The notes: generated by a model not told the origin, from the sequence alone. DNA of 64,000 nucleotides from Roseitalea porphyridii (GCF_004331955.1 NZ_CP036532.1:2108001-2172000); one strand, 5' to 3'; numbered from the stretch's first letter, positions 26,692 through 39,864 are shown. A program made the numbers and translations.

Positions 26692-27532
26692 CGCCGGACG
26701 TCCTTCCTTTTGCCGCCCGCGTCGGCCGCCTGCGCGGATCGTCGCCCGGCGAGCCCTGCCCGCGCGGCATTTCCGGCGAGAACCGGTCCAGCGAGGAAAT
26801 CACGCCGCGCAGCAGGCGGATCTCCTCGACCGAGAAGCCCGGTCGCGACAGGACCGCCCTGATGCCGTCGACCTGCACGGGCTTGCGCTCGGGCGGCCGG
26901 AAATAGCCGCGCGCGTCGAGCGCCGCCTCGAGCTGTTCGAACAGGCCGACCAGTTCGGCCCGCGGCGCCGGCGTGAACTCCGGCCCGGCAAACGGTAAGG
27001 TCTCGTCCTCGCTGCCGGCCGTCTTCAGATATTCATAGGCCATCAGCAGCACCGCCTGGGCGATGTTCAGCGAGGCGTAGGCGGGATTGACCGGGAAGGT
27101 GACGATGTCGTCGGCGAAACCGATTTCCTCGTTGTAGAGGCCGAAACGCTCGCGCCCGAACAACATGCCCGTCGCCTGCCCCGACCGGTCGCGGGCGCGC
27201 ATGTTGGCGCAGGCCTCGACCGGGCCGAGCACGCGCTTGAAGCCGTCGCGCTGGCGCGCGGTCGTGGCAACGACATAGGTCAGGTCGGCGACGGCCTCGG
27301 CCAGCGTCTCGAACACGCGCACACCTTCAAGCACGTAGGCCGCGCCGCTCGCCGTCGCGTTTGCCTTCTCGTTGGGCCAGCCGTCGCGCGGGTTGACGAG
27401 ACGCAGGTCGATCAGCCCGAAATTGGCCATGGCGCGGGCGACCATGCCGATGTTCTCGCCGAGTTGAGGCTCAACGAGGATCACGGCGGGGCCTTCCTCG
27501 ATGCGGTCCTGGGTGGTGTTGGTGCCGGCCAT
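26684..27532 (-). CDS. TrmJ-like tRNA/rRNA 2'-O-methyltransferase (SpoU/TrmH family)
   Basis: This 282-residue SPOUT-class methyltransferase is of the TrmJ type. The opening ILVEPQLGENIGMVARAMANFG is diagnostic (about residues 18-39, with ENIGMVARAM as motif 1). LLFGRE-type motif 2 appears as GMLFGRERFGLYNEEI and motif 3 as PAYASLNIAQAVLLMAYE. TrmJ methylates nucleotide 32 of tRNA; a related rRNA target cannot be excluded. The C-terminus is basic and Pro/Arg-rich. It overlaps murI by 8 nt. Confidence 0.88.
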   Translation of the reverse strand: MAGTNTTQDRIEEGPAVILVEPQLGENIGMVARAMANFGLIDLRLVNPRDGWPNEKANATASGAAYVLEGVRVFETLAEAVADLTYVVATTARQRDGFKRVLGPVEACANMRARDRSGQATGMLFGRERFGLYNEEIGFADDIVTFPVNPAYASLNIAQAVLLMAYEYLKTAGSEDETLPFAGPEFTPAPRAELVGLFEQLEAALDARGYFRPPERKPVQVDGIRAVLSRPGFSVEEIRLLRGVISSLDRFSPEMPRGQGSPGDDPRRRPTRAAKGRTSGGE

Positions 27533-27601
27533 GGTGCGCGTTCAGCGGGTGATGTCGATCATCCGCAGGTACGCCAAGCCGGAAGGCCAGGCAAGCGCCC
27601 G

Positions 27602-29134
27602 TCAGGCGGCCGGCCGCCTCACCCGGTCGGCTTCCCAGGTGCCGGCATTGTCGAGCACCATGTCCGGCTCGCGATAGGCCTGCCGCAGGAAGCGCTCATA
27701 GACCGCCCCCTCCACATCGCGGCCAATCGGGCCCGTGGTGCCGGTAATCATCCGCAAGGCTTCCTGCAGCGCATCGACCGTGCCCGAGCCCTCGTCGAAC
27801 TGCGCCTTCTTGCGCCAGACCAGATCGTGCGGCAGCAGATCGGCGCAGGCCTTCCGCAGGATCCATTTCTCGGTGGTCGGCCCGGTGGCCTCGGCCGCAT
27901 CTGCGTCGGTGCGGCACAGTTTCAGGCTGGCCGGGACCGACTGGGCGAAGTCGATCAGGTCGCGGTCGAGGAACGGCGTGCGCGCCTCCAGGCTCTCGGC
28001 CATCGTCACGCGGTCGACCCGCTGCAGATTGATGTTGTGCATGGTGCCGAGGCTCCGCGTCAGTTCGTCGGCGAGCGCGCGCGGATCGTCCACATAGCCA
28101 TGGTGGTAGGTGTAGCCGGCGAACAGTTCGTCCGCCCCTTCGCCGGTGAGCACCGCCTTGACCTGACGCCGGGCGAGCTTTGCGGCGAAATGGGTCGGAA
28201 TGGCGCTGCGCACCAGATCGATGTCGGCGCTTTCAAGGTGATAGATGACATGCGGCAGCACGTCGGCGATGTCGGCGGGCGTGAAGGCGTGCTCGTGATG
28301 GTCCGATCCGATATGGGCGGCGACCTTGCGCGCGGCCATCAGATCCGGCGAACCTTCGGTGCCCACCGCGAAGGTCTTGAGCGGCGTCTTGCCGGCGCGG
28401 GCGCGGCTGCGGGCAGCCAGCGCTGCGATGATCGAACTGTCGAGCCCGCCCGACAGGAACGAGCCGACCTCGACATCGGCGACCATCCATTTCTGGACCG
28501 CCTCCACCAGCACCAGGCGCAGTTCGCGCGCAGTGGCCGTCACGTCGAGGCCCGGTTCGGCCTCGGCCGCCCCATGCGGAATGCGGTACCATTGGCGGTG
28601 GCCGCGCGCGCTGTCATAGAGCGAACCGGGCGCGATCGCCTCGATATCGACCAGACCCATGCCGTCGAAGGCCTTCAGTTCGGAGGCGAAGATCAGCCCC
28701 TCGCCATGGCGGGCCATGTAGAGCGGCTTGATGCCGAGCGGATCGCGCGCGGCGACGATGCGTCCGGGCGTCGCCAGCACGAAGGCGAACATACCGTCGA
28801 GCCGGCTGATCCAGCGGCCCGCGCCCGTTCGAAACAGGTGCAGGATCGTCTCGCTGTCCGAGGCGCTCTCGAACTCGTCGGCGCCAAGGATGGCCCGCAG
28901 ATCCTCGTGGTTGTAGATCTCGCCATTGACCACCAGCATGTCGTCGCCCTGGTTGATCGGCTGACGGCCATCGTCCGGTCCGATGATCGCAAGGCGGCTG
29001 TGCGCCATGACGACCGGCGCGCCGGCGAGCGCGGTCACCTCGGTCGCGTCCGGCCCGCGATGGGAGAGCCGCGCGACCATGTCGCGCGCCAGCGCCTCGT
29101 CGCCCGCATGCCATAACGTCACAAAGCCGCACAT
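27602..29134 (-). CDS. asnB: Asparagine synthetase (glutamine-hydrolysing)
   Basis: This 510-residue protein has an N-terminal class II glutaminase domain. Cys2 in MCGFVTLWH is the nucleophile after Met removal, with RLSHRGPDA (about 23-31), the RLAIIGPDDGRQPI strand and VVNGEIYNHEDLR. The C-terminal synthetase domain has the PP-loop VGSFLSGGLDSSIIAALA (about 222-239) and VLTGEGADELFAGY. The reaction makes asparagine from aspartate, glutamine and ATP. At 510 residues it is at the short end of the family. It is transcribed divergently from icd; a palindrome lies in its 5' region. Confidence 0.93.
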   Translation of the reverse strand: MCGFVTLWHAGDEALARDMVARLSHRGPDATEVTALAGAPVVMAHSRLAIIGPDDGRQPINQGDDMLVVNGEIYNHEDLRAILGADEFESASDSETILHLFRTGAGRWISRLDGMFAFVLATPGRIVAARDPLGIKPLYMARHGEGLIFASELKAFDGMGLVDIEAIAPGSLYDSARGHRQWYRIPHGAAEAEPGLDVTATARELRLVLVEAVQKWMVADVEVGSFLSGGLDSSIIAALAARSRARAGKTPLKTFAVGTEGSPDLMAARKVAAHIGSDHHEHAFTPADIADVLPHVIYHLESADIDLVRSAIPTHFAAKLARRQVKAVLTGEGADELFAGYTYHHGYVDDPRALADELTRSLGTMHNINLQRVDRVTMAESLEARTPFLDRDLIDFAQSVPASLKLCRTDADAAEATGPTTEKWILRKACADLLPHDLVWRKKAQFDEGSGTVDALQEALRMITGTTGPIGRDVEGAVYERFLRQAYREPDMVLDNAGTWEADRVRRPAA

Positions 29135-29187
29135 CGTTGTTCTGTCCTTCGACCGGTTCTCGCTTGCCTGAATGATAGGTGCCCTAC

Positions 29188-29207
29188 GCCGCTATTGCGA
29201 TAGCGGC
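29188..29207. promoter_or_regulatory. Perfect palindrome GCCGCTAT-TGCG-ATAGCGGC upstream of asnB
   Basis: An 8-bp perfect inverted repeat with a TGCG loop lies 53 bp upstream of the asnB ATG, near where a -35 element would fall if TATCAT (minus strand, 29177-29172) is the -10. It is either an operator or an RNA hairpin. A related half-site, TATAGCGGC, recurs at 29325-29333 before icd. Confidence 0.4.
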
Positions 29208-29301
29208 TTTCGAAAATACGACACGAACTGCCTCTCACGCACGACTGAGCAAGCCGGCAGGCTGCGGCCGCGATGCCGCCGGCGGACGACTATCGGAGCG
29301 T

Positions 29302-29330
29302 TTGCGCGGTTCTGACCCCTTTGCTATAGC
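29302..29330 (+). promoter_or_regulatory. Candidate sigma-70 promoter of icd
   Basis: TTGCGC (29302-29307), a 17-bp spacer and TATAGC (29325-29330) give a plausible housekeeping promoter. It implies a leader of about 62 nt before the icd ATG. Confidence 0.45.
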
Positions 29331-29398
29331 GGCGCAAAAAACCCCCGGGGCGCCCCAAGTCCGGCGCTCCATTCCAACCCCCTTTCCCGAGGTCGAAA

Positions 29399-30613
29399 AT
29401 GGCGAAAATCAAGGTCGAAAATCCGGTGGTCGAGCTGGACGGCGACGAGATGACGCGGATCATCTGGCAGTTCATCAAGGACAAGCTGATCCACCCCTAT
29501 CTCGACATCGACCTGAAGTATTACGACCTCGGCGTCGAATCGCGCGATGCCACCGACGACCAGATCACCGTCGATGCGGCCAACGCGATCAAGGAGCATG
29601 GCGTCGGCGTCAAATGCGCGACGATCACGCCGGACGAGGCGCGCGTTGAGGAATTCGGCCTCAAGAAGATGTGGCGTTCGCCGAACGGCACGATCCGCAA
29701 CATCCTGGGCGGCGTGATCTTCCGCGAGCCGATCATCTGCAAGAACGTGCCGCGCCTTGTGCCCGGCTGGACCAAGCCGGTCATCGTCGGCCGCCACGCC
29801 TATGGCGACCAGTATCGCGCCACCGATTTCCGCTTCCCCGGCAAGGGCAAGCTGTTCATGAAGTTCGTCGGCGAGGACGGCAAGGAGCAGGAGTACGAGA
29901 TCTTCGACGCGCCCGGCGCCGGCATCGCCATGGGCATGTACAATCTGGACGCCTCGATCGTCGACTTCGCCCGCGCCTCGCTGAACTACGGCCTGCAGCG
30001 CAAGGTGCCGGTGTACCTTTCGACCAAGAACACGATCATGAAGGTCTATGACGGCCGCTTCAAGGACATCTTCCAAGAGATCTACGAGGCCGAGTTCGAG
30101 GACGCCTTCAAGGAAGCGGGCATCTGGTACGAGCACCGGCTGATCGACGACATGGTCGCCGCCAACCTGAAATGGTCGGGCGGCTATGTCTGGGCGTGCA
30201 AGAATTATGACGGCGACGTGCAGTCCGACACGGTGGCGCAGGGCTTCGGCTCCCTCGGCCTGATGACCTCGGTGCTGATGACGCCGGACGGCAAGACCGT
30301 CGAGGCCGAGGCCGCGCACGGCACGGTCACGCGCCACTACCGTCAGCACCAGGCCGGCGAGGAAACCTCCACCAACTCGATCGCCTCGATCTTCGCATGG
30401 ACGCGCGGGCTGGCGCACCGCGCCAAGCTCGACGGCAACGAAGCACTGGCCGATTTCGCGCGCACCCTCGAGGAGGTGTGCGTCAACACTGTCGAAAGCG
30501 GCTACATGACCAAGGATCTCGCGCTGCTGATCGGCCCCGACCAGAAATGGCTGACGACGACCGGTTTCCTCGACAAGATCGACGAGAATCTGCAGAAGGC
30601 GATGGCCCGCTGA
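29399..30613 (+). CDS. icd: NADP-dependent isocitrate dehydrogenase
   Basis: This 404-residue homodimeric-type enzyme oxidatively decarboxylates isocitrate to 2-oxoglutarate in the TCA cycle, making NADPH. Marks are [19 protein letters not shown] at the N-terminus, the substrate loop [17 protein letters not shown] (about 92-108), [16 protein letters not shown] (about 210-225), the metal-binding [20 protein letters not shown] (about 271-290) and [16 protein letters not shown]. Length is the alphaproteobacterial standard. A bidirectional hairpin separates it from the convergent alaS. Confidence 0.97.
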   Translation: MAKIKVENPVVELDGDEMTRIIWQFIKDKLIHPYLDIDLKYYDLGVESRDATDDQITVDAANAIKEHGVGVKCATITPDEARVEEFGLKKMWRSPNGTIRNILGGVIFREPIICKNVPRLVPGWTKPVIVGRHAYGDQYRATDFRFPGKGKLFMKFVGEDGKEQEYEIFDAPGAGIAMGMYNLDASIVDFARASLNYGLQRKVPVYLSTKNTIMKVYDGRFKDIFQEIYEAEFEDAFKEAGIWYEHRLIDDMVAANLKWSGGYVWACKNYDGDVQSDTVAQGFGSLGLMTSVLMTPDGKTVEAEAAHGTVTRHYRQHQAGEETSTNSIASIFAWTRGLAHRAKLDGNEALADFARTLEEVCVNTVESGYMTKDLALLIGPDQKWLTTTGFLDKIDENLQKAMAR

Positions 30614-30663
30614 ACAGGCCACGTCGGGGCCCCGCGTCGTACAGCAGCCGAAACCGGAACGAA

Positions 30664-30687
30664 AAGGGCGCCGCAACGGGCGCCCTT
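30664..30687. terminator. Bidirectional terminator between icd and alaS
   Basis: A perfect 9-bp stem (AAGGGCGCC and GGCGCCCTT) with loop GCAACG is followed by CTTCTG on the plus strand and TTCG on the minus strand, where the stem itself ends in CTT. It can end both convergent genes; its T-tracts are weak. Confidence 0.72.
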
Positions 30688-30718
30688 CTTCTGATGACGT
30701 TGAGGTCGGCCCGGCCGT

Positions 30719-33400
<2,682 letters not shown>

Positions 33401-33599
33401 GAAAACACCTTTGGAAAGTCCGTGCCGAACGCCGGCGCGGCGCGGCCGCCCGCAAGGCGGCGGCCATCGGCCCGCCATGCCCCGCGCGGCCGGTCAGGGC
33501 CGGTGATTACGGCAAAAGCCGGCCCGCTGTCCAGCACGGGCCGGCGCAATGGCCGATGGCGATATAGGAAGCGTGGCCGGAGCCGTTAAGCCCCGGCGA

Positions 33600-34709
<1,110 letters not shown>

Positions 34710-34764
34710 GGGTCCACCCTTATGCTAAAGCGCCGCCGCGCGCAAAGAAACGATTGCGAATTAT

Positions 34765-34793
34765 GTACCATCTTTGTTCCGCATTGGCAAGAC
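34765..34793 (-). promoter_or_regulatory. recA promoter with overlapping SOS (LexA) box
   Basis: On the minus strand a -35-like TTGCCA, a 17-bp spacer and TACATA (ending at about 34762) form the promoter. Between them lies GAAC-N7-GTAC (34779-34765), one base off the alphaproteobacterial LexA consensus GAAC-N7-GAAC (GTTC-N7-GTTC on the other strand). Placement between -35 and -10 suits repression by LexA. Confidence 0.6.
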
Positions 34794-34897
34794 ATTTAAA
34801 TGATTGAATTACCTGTGCAATCGAGATTTGTTCGTGATCTGTCTCATCCGTCTGCTCCCGCAGGGCCGGCGCCGGCGACCGGCACGGAGCCGCCGCG

Positions 34898-35914
34898 GTG
34901 CGGATTCGCGCGGGCGGCGCGGTGAGCAAGGCGCCCGCCATCGTCGGCATCGGCGGCGCCCATGTCGACCGGATCGGTCACGTTTCCGGACCATTCCGGC
35001 CCGGCGCGTCCAATCCGGGCGCGATGGTCGAGCGCGTGGGCGGCTGCATGGCCAACATGCTGCGTGTGGCAAGGGCGCTGTCCGGCGATGCTGTCGGGCT
35101 GATCTCTGCGCGCGGCGGCGACATGGCCGGCCGCGCCGTGGCCGAGGCGCTCGACGAAGCCGGCATCGACGATCACAGCGCGGTCTTTCTCGACCGGCCG
35201 ACACCGACCTACACCGCGATCATGGACGAAACGCGCGAGGTCCGCGCCGCGCTCGCCGACATGGATCTCTACGAGACCGGGCTTGCGCGCCACCTCGGCC
35301 GCGCCGAACCGCGCGCGCTGATCGCAGGCGCGGCGATCGTCGTCGTCGACGCCAATCTGCCGCCGGCCGCGATCGGTGCCGTGCTCTATGCCGCCCGTTC
35401 TCCCGTGGTCGCGCTCGCGGTGTCGCCGGCCAAGGCGGAGCGCCTGGCGCCCCACGCGGCGCGCTTTGCCGTGACCTTCATGAACCGGCGCGAATGCAAT
35501 GCGCTGATCGGCCGCAACACGGACGCCACGCTCGATCCGGCGGCGCTGACGCGGCTTTCGGCGCTCGGCTTTGCGCGTGCGGTCATCAGCGATGGCGATC
35601 GCGCGGTCACAGTGCGCGACGGCGAGACGGCGTTCCGCCAGCCGGTCGGAACGGTCGCCGCGCCGGTGGACGTCACCGGCGCGGGCGATGCGCTTGCCGG
35701 CGCGGTGATCGCCCATTGGCCGACCATGGCGCTTGGGAAGGCGGTGCGGCTGGGCGTTGCGGCGGCCGCCGCCACCATCGCGGTGCGCGATCCCTTCCGC
35801 GCCGATATCGGCGCGTGCGACCTTGCCGGCGTGGCGGCCGCCCTGCCCGCGCCGGCGCCGCTCGATGCAGACCCCGCACCAATCGGAGACGACCATGCAG
35901 CCGATCCGCTTTGA
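34898..35914 (+). CDS. psuK: PfkB-family kinase, probably pseudouridine kinase
   Basis: This 338-residue ribokinase-superfamily protein has the N-terminal GGAHVDRIG and VGGCMANMLRVARAL, and the C-terminal PfkB signature DVTGAGDALAGAVIAHW with its catalytic Asp at about residue 264. The next gene is pseudouridine-5'-phosphate glycosidase, so the substrate is inferred to be pseudouridine (product psi-5'-phosphate). The start GTG at 34898 has GGAG eight bases upstream; a GTG at 34922 is an alternative. Its 3' end overlaps psuG by 20 nt. It is divergent from recA. Confidence 0.85.
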   Translation: MRIRAGGAVSKAPAIVGIGGAHVDRIGHVSGPFRPGASNPGAMVERVGGCMANMLRVARALSGDAVGLISARGGDMAGRAVAEALDEAGIDDHSAVFLDRPTPTYTAIMDETREVRAALADMDLYETGLARHLGRAEPRALIAGAAIVVVDANLPPAAIGAVLYAARSPVVALAVSPAKAERLAPHAARFAVTFMNRRECNALIGRNTDATLDPAALTRLSALGFARAVISDGDRAVTVRDGETAFRQPVGTVAAPVDVTGAGDALAGAVIAHWPTMALGKAVRLGVAAAAATIAVRDPFRADIGACDLAGVAAALPAPAPLDADPAPIGDDHAADPL

Positions 35915-36809
35915 ACCTGCCGTGCGCGGCGCGCTCGACGAGCGCGCGCCCGTCGTCGCGCTCGAATCGACCATCATCACGCACGGCATGCCCTGGCCGG
36001 ACAATCTGGCCATGCTCGAACGGGTCGAGGCGGCGATCAGGGCCGAGGGCGCGACGCCGGCGACGATCGCCGTCATCGACGGGTCGATCGAGGTGGGGCT
36101 GACCGGGGCGCAGGCGCAATCGCTTGCAAGGCGCAAGGGGGGCGCCAAGCTCTCGCGGGCCGATCTGGCCTTTGCCTGCGCCCGAGGGCTGACCGGCGGC
36201 ACGACGGTCGCTGCAACGATGATGGCGGCACACGCGGCGGGCATAGAAATCTTCGCGACCGGCGGCATCGGCGGCGTCCACAAGGGCGCCGAGACCAGCT
36301 TCGACATCTCCGCCGATCTCGACGAACTGGCGCGCACACCGGTCACCGTGGTCTCCGCCGGGGCCAAGGCGATCCTCGATATCGCCAAGACGCTCGAGGC
36401 GCTGGAAACGCGCGGCGTTCCGGTGATCGCCGTCGGCCAGGACGAAATGCCCGCATTCTGGTCGCGCACATCCGGCCTTAGGGCGCCGCTGAGGCTCGAC
36501 GACGCGGCGGCGATCGCCCGCTTCATCGCCACGCGCGCGAACCTGCCCTCGTTCGGCCATGGCGGCGTCCTGATCGCCAATCCGGTGCCCGCCGAGGCGG
36601 AGATCCCGCGCGATCAGATGCGGGCCCATATCGAAACGGCCCAGGCCGAGGCCGAACGCGACGGCATCGCCGGCAAGGACGTCACGCCCTGGCTGCTGTC
36701 GCGGATCGTCGAGATCACCGGCGGGCGCAGCCTCAAGACCAATATCGCGCTGGTCGAGAACAACGCCCGTCTCGCCGCGCGGATCGCCGTCGAGCGCGCG
36801 CGGCTCTGA
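35895..36809 (+). CDS. psuG: Pseudouridine-5'-phosphate glycosidase
   Basis: This 304-residue enzyme cleaves the C-C glycosidic bond of pseudouridine 5'-phosphate to uracil and ribose 5-phosphate. Family marks are VVALESTIITHGMPWPDNLAM (in parts, about 18-38), PATIAVIDGSIEVGLT, GGTTVAATMMAAHAAGIEIFATGGIGGVHKGAE (in parts, about 105-137) and VSAGAKAILDIAKTLE with the catalytic Lys. SSGLRAPLR-like TSGLRAPLRLDD also fits. It follows psuK with a 20-nt overlap and completes a two-gene pseudouridine salvage operon. Confidence 0.95.
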   Translation: MQPIRFEPAVRGALDERAPVVALESTIITHGMPWPDNLAMLERVEAAIRAEGATPATIAVIDGSIEVGLTGAQAQSLARRKGGAKLSRADLAFACARGLTGGTTVAATMMAAHAAGIEIFATGGIGGVHKGAETSFDISADLDELARTPVTVVSAGAKAILDIAKTLEALETRGVPVIAVGQDEMPAFWSRTSGLRAPLRLDDAAAIARFIATRANLPSFGHGGVLIANPVPAEAEIPRDQMRAHIETAQAEAERDGIAGKDVTPWLLSRIVEITGGRSLKTNIALVENNARLAARIAVERARL

Positions 36810-36890
36810 TCGCGCGCGGCGCTTGTCACGGCCGTGCAAAGTGCGGCATGCTGTCGCCGCACGACCATGGTCCCGGGGGCGAACCTCCGA

Positions 36891-37580
36891 ATGCAGCATC
36901 TTTCGGCATTCTCGCTGTTTTCGGCGCTCGCGCCGGAAGCCGACAAGCGCTTTTCCGGCCAGTGCTCGATCAGCGACTTCGCCGAGAACGAACTCGTGCT
37001 CGATTTCGACGATGACACGCACGACGTGTTCCTGATCGCGACCGGCCAGGTCCGCGTGATCCTGAGGATCGCCACCGGCCGCGAGGTGATCCTGGGCGAG
37101 ATGGGCGAAGGCGCGTTCTTCGGCGAACTGGCCGCGATCGACGGCACGCGCCGGTCAGCCAACATCACGGCGATGGTCCGCACCCGGCTGATCCGCGTCC
37201 CGCAGGCCGTCTTCGTGGAAATCCTGAGAGAAAGCCCGGACGTGGCGCTCGAACTCATGCGCACCATGTCGGCGCGCATCCGCGGCCTCAACACGCGCCT
37301 TGCCGAGCATTCTTTCCTGGCCGCCAAGTACCGGCTCTATTCGGAACTGATCCGCCTGTCGCGCCCGCGCAAGGGCCATGACGGCCAACGCACCATTTCG
37401 CCGCCACCGGTGCAGCAGGACCTTGCCGAACGGATCGGCTGCCGGCGCGAGGTGGTCAGCCGCGAGATCGCCCGGCTCGAGCGCGAGCAAATCATCGAGC
37501 GCACGCGCGGCGCCATCGTGCTGGCGCGCATGGACGAACTCAACCGCCGGCTCACCGAAGGCTGGGAGCGCGGCGGCTGA
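36891..37580 (+). CDS. Crp/Fnr-family transcriptional regulator
   Basis: This 229-residue protein has an N-terminal cyclic-nucleotide-binding-type beta-barrel (HDVFLIATGQVRVILRIATG, then FFGELAAIDGTRRSANITA, about 50-105), a dimer helix, and a C-terminal winged helix whose recognition helix is ERIGCRREVVSREIARLE. The GELAAIDGTRRSA segment resembles the cAMP-binding phosphate cassette. No Fnr cysteine cluster is seen. The effector and targets are unknown. The start at 36891 is chosen from domain position; an ATG at 36867 is possible. It lies 81 bp after psuG and converges with the LytM protein gene. Confidence 0.87.
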   Translation: MQHLSAFSLFSALAPEADKRFSGQCSISDFAENELVLDFDDDTHDVFLIATGQVRVILRIATGREVILGEMGEGAFFGELAAIDGTRRSANITAMVRTRLIRVPQAVFVEILRESPDVALELMRTMSARIRGLNTRLAEHSFLAAKYRLYSELIRLSRPRKGHDGQRTISPPPVQQDLAERIGCRREVVSREIARLEREQIIERTRGAIVLARMDELNRRLTEGWERGG

Positions 37581-37595
37581 TCTGGCCGGGTCCGG

Positions 37596-39119
37596 TCAGT
37601 TCAGGTAGCGGGTGGGGTCGACCGGCTTGGTGTCCTTGCGGACCTCGAAGTGCAGCTGCGGCTGACGCGCATTGCCGGTCATGCCCGATGCGCCGAGCGT
37701 CTGGCCGCGGCTGACATCGGCGCCGCGCGACACCGAGATCGAATCGAGGTGGCCATAGACCGTCACGTACCCGTCCGAATGGCGCACCAGCACGGTCTTG
37801 CCGAACTCCTTGAGCCCGTCGCCGGCATAGATGACGACGCCGTTCTCGGCCGCCTTCACCGCCGTGCCCTTGGGCACCGAAATGTCGATGCCGTCATTGG
37901 GCCGGCCACCCGAATTGCTGCCGAAGCCCGAGATAATCCGACCCCGCGCCGGCCAGCGCATGCTGGCGACGCCCGTCGCATCGGGCGCGCGCGCCGTGCT
38001 GGTCTCGTCGATCGTGCGCACGCTCGGCGCGCTCTCCGGCTCGCTGGTCTGGGAAGGCGTAACCGAGCTGGTCACGATCGGATCGACATTGGCGTCGGCG
38101 GCCACGCTGGCGAGCGCGGCCGAGGCGCCGGGAATGATCAGCGTCTGGCCGATCCGCACGACGTCGGAGTCCATGCCGTTGGTCCGCTTGATTGCCTCGA
38201 TGCTGGCACCCGTCCGGCGCGATATCGCCGAAAGCGTGTCGCCGGACTGGACGGTATAGCTGCCCGCCGAAGCCGACGCGGCGGCCGCCTGCCCCTGCGG
38301 CGCCGTCGCGCGTGGCGCGGCCGCAATGATATTCTGCGGACGGACGGTCGGCGTCGGCGCGCGGTCGAGCCGCACGTCGGAGCGGCCGCCGACGCTGGCG
38401 CGCGCCGAGCGGACCCCGGCATTGGCGTCGGGCGCCGAAACCGGCACCGTGCGCCCATAGACATACGTCGGGATCAGGATCCTCTGGCCGGCCTGCACCG
38501 ACCGCGCGTCCGAAAGGCTGTTGACCTTCTTCAGCGCATCGACCGGCACGCCGTAGCGTTTGGAGAGGTTGTAAAGCGTCTCGCCCTGGGCGAGCGTCAC
38601 ATAGGTGCCACCGGCGCCGGTCCAGCCGGCGGCCTGACCGGCAGCCGCCGAAGCGGAGGCAACGGCATTGCTCGTCCGGGGGAGCGCGGCGGCGGCGCTG
38701 CGCTCGATTTCCCGCGTGATCTCCGAGGGCTGGGCCGGCGGCATCGGCTGGCTTGCCGCGGAAGGCGCGCCGACCGGCGCACGGCTGACCGGCTGCGGAA
38801 CCGCGCCGGCGGCAGCCCCGGCGATCGAACCGGTCGACATCGAATCGACGCCGCGCGGCGTTGCCGGCGGCGCCGCGGCGACCTGTGGCGCCGCCGCACC
38901 GATGCGGGGGGCGCTTTCAGGGAACGGGGTCTGCACCGCCGCAGGCGGACGCACCGGCACGGCGTTGGTGTAGAAATTGTCCGAGAAACGCATCACGTCT
39001 CCGGCACAGCCGGAAACAAGGCCGCCAAGGACGATCACCGAGGCGGTTTGCAGCAATCTCGCCGGACGTCGGCGGGCTTCGACCATACGCATTACTCGCC
39101 CTGTCCCTTTGCCAAACAT
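37596..39119 (-). CDS. LysM-LysM-LytM lipoprotein, NlpD-like with degenerate active site
   Basis: The protein has 507 residues. A lipoprotein signal peptide (SVIVLGGLVSGC, Cys near residue 38) precedes Pro/Ala-rich linkers. Two LysM domains lie at about residues 170-215 (VTLAQGETLYNLSKRYGVPV) and about 290-335 (YTVQSGDTLSAISRRTGASI), and a C-terminal M23/LytM domain at about 395-507. Two zinc ligands are replaced: the first His of HxxxD is Asn (RPNDGIDISVP) and the HxH motif reads PQLHFEV. That pattern marks non-catalytic LytM factors (NlpD/EnvC/DipM) that activate cell-wall amidases at division. It follows pcm in the conserved surE-pcm-nlpD order. Confidence 0.9.
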   Translation of the reverse strand: MFGKGTGRVMRMVEARRRPARLLQTASVIVLGGLVSGCAGDVMRFSDNFYTNAVPVRPPAAVQTPFPESAPRIGAAAPQVAAAPPATPRGVDSMSTGSIAGAAAGAVPQPVSRAPVGAPSAASQPMPPAQPSEITREIERSAAAALPRTSNAVASASAAAGQAAGWTGAGGTYVTLAQGETLYNLSKRYGVPVDALKKVNSLSDARSVQAGQRILIPTYVYGRTVPVSAPDANAGVRSARASVGGRSDVRLDRAPTPTVRPQNIIAAAPRATAPQGQAAAASASAGSYTVQSGDTLSAISRRTGASIEAIKRTNGMDSDVVRIGQTLIIPGASAALASVAADANVDPIVTSSVTPSQTSEPESAPSVRTIDETSTARAPDATGVASMRWPARGRIISGFGSNSGGRPNDGIDISVPKGTAVKAAENGVVIYAGDGLKEFGKTVLVRHSDGYVTVYGHLDSISVSRGADVSRGQTLGASGMTGNARQPQLHFEVRKDTKPVDPTRYLN

Positions 39120-39189
39120 GACCGGGATTAAAGCGCGTTAGTCTTACCCGACGGTTAAGCGTCGCCGACATAAAGGTTTTTCGGGACGA

Positions 39190-39864
39190 TCAGAGGACCT
39201 GCGGCAGCCCGCTGGCGATCGGCTGGACGCGGACCGCGCCGATATCCTCGCGCTCGAACCGGCTGCCGACCTTGGTCAGCCGCACCAGCACCTGCGGGCG
39301 ATCGGCTTCGCCGACCGGGCAGACGAGCACGCCGCCCGACACCAGCAGTTCGCCGAAACCGCGCGGCACCGCCGAAAAGGCCGGCCATACGACGATCCGG
39401 TCGAACGGGCCGTCAGCCGCCGGCTGATTGCCGTCACCCCGGCTGGCGATCACATTATCGCGCTTGAGCGTGCGCAGACGGCTCTGCGCGGCCTGATGCA
39501 GACGGGAAAAGCGCTCGATCGTGTAGACCCGCTTGGCCATCAGCCCCATGACGGCGGCGGTGTAGCCCGAACCGGTGCCGATCTCGAGCACCCGGTGATC
39601 GGGCTCGAGCCCGAGCGCGGTCAGGATCAGCGCCTGCTGGTCGAGCCCCTCGATCTCGGTGCCGCAATCGATCGGGATCATCCGGCTCGACCATGCCGCC
39701 CCGTGATGTTCCGGCGCGATGAAGCTGCGGCGCGGCGTCGCCTCGACCGCCTCGAACAGCGCCTTGTCGTCGATGCCCGAGGCCCGCATCCGCAAGAGGA
39801 AGGCGGCGAAGCCCTCGCGGTCGATCGCCGAAAGGCCCGTCGAAATGGCAAGCGCGGGCGTCAT
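39190..39864 (-). CDS. pcm: Protein-L-isoaspartate O-methyltransferase
   Basis: This 224-residue SAM-dependent enzyme repairs isoaspartyl residues. The N-terminal [19 protein letters not shown] is present, with [18 protein letters not shown], the SAM motif [16 protein letters not shown] (about 96-111), [18 protein letters not shown] and GVLVCPVG. Its first 4 nt overlap the surE stop, giving the usual coupled surE-pcm pair. No signal peptide is seen. Confidence 0.93.
   Translation of the reverse strand: MTPALAISTGLSAIDREGFAAFLLRMRASGIDDKALFEAVEATPRRSFIAPEHHGAAWSSRMIPIDCGTEIEGLDQQALILTALGLEPDHRVLEIGTGSGYTAAVMGLMAKRVYTIERFSRLHQAAQSRLRTLKRDNVIASRGDGNQPAADGPFDRIVVWPAFSAVPRGFGELLVSGGVLVCPVGEADRPQVLVRLTKVGSRFEREDIGAVRVQPIASGLPQVL

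Noticed and set aside
33496-33524. Hairpin GGGCCGG/CCGGCCC downstream of recA
   Set aside because: The loop is 15 nt and there is no T-tract on either strand, so it is not supported as a terminator.
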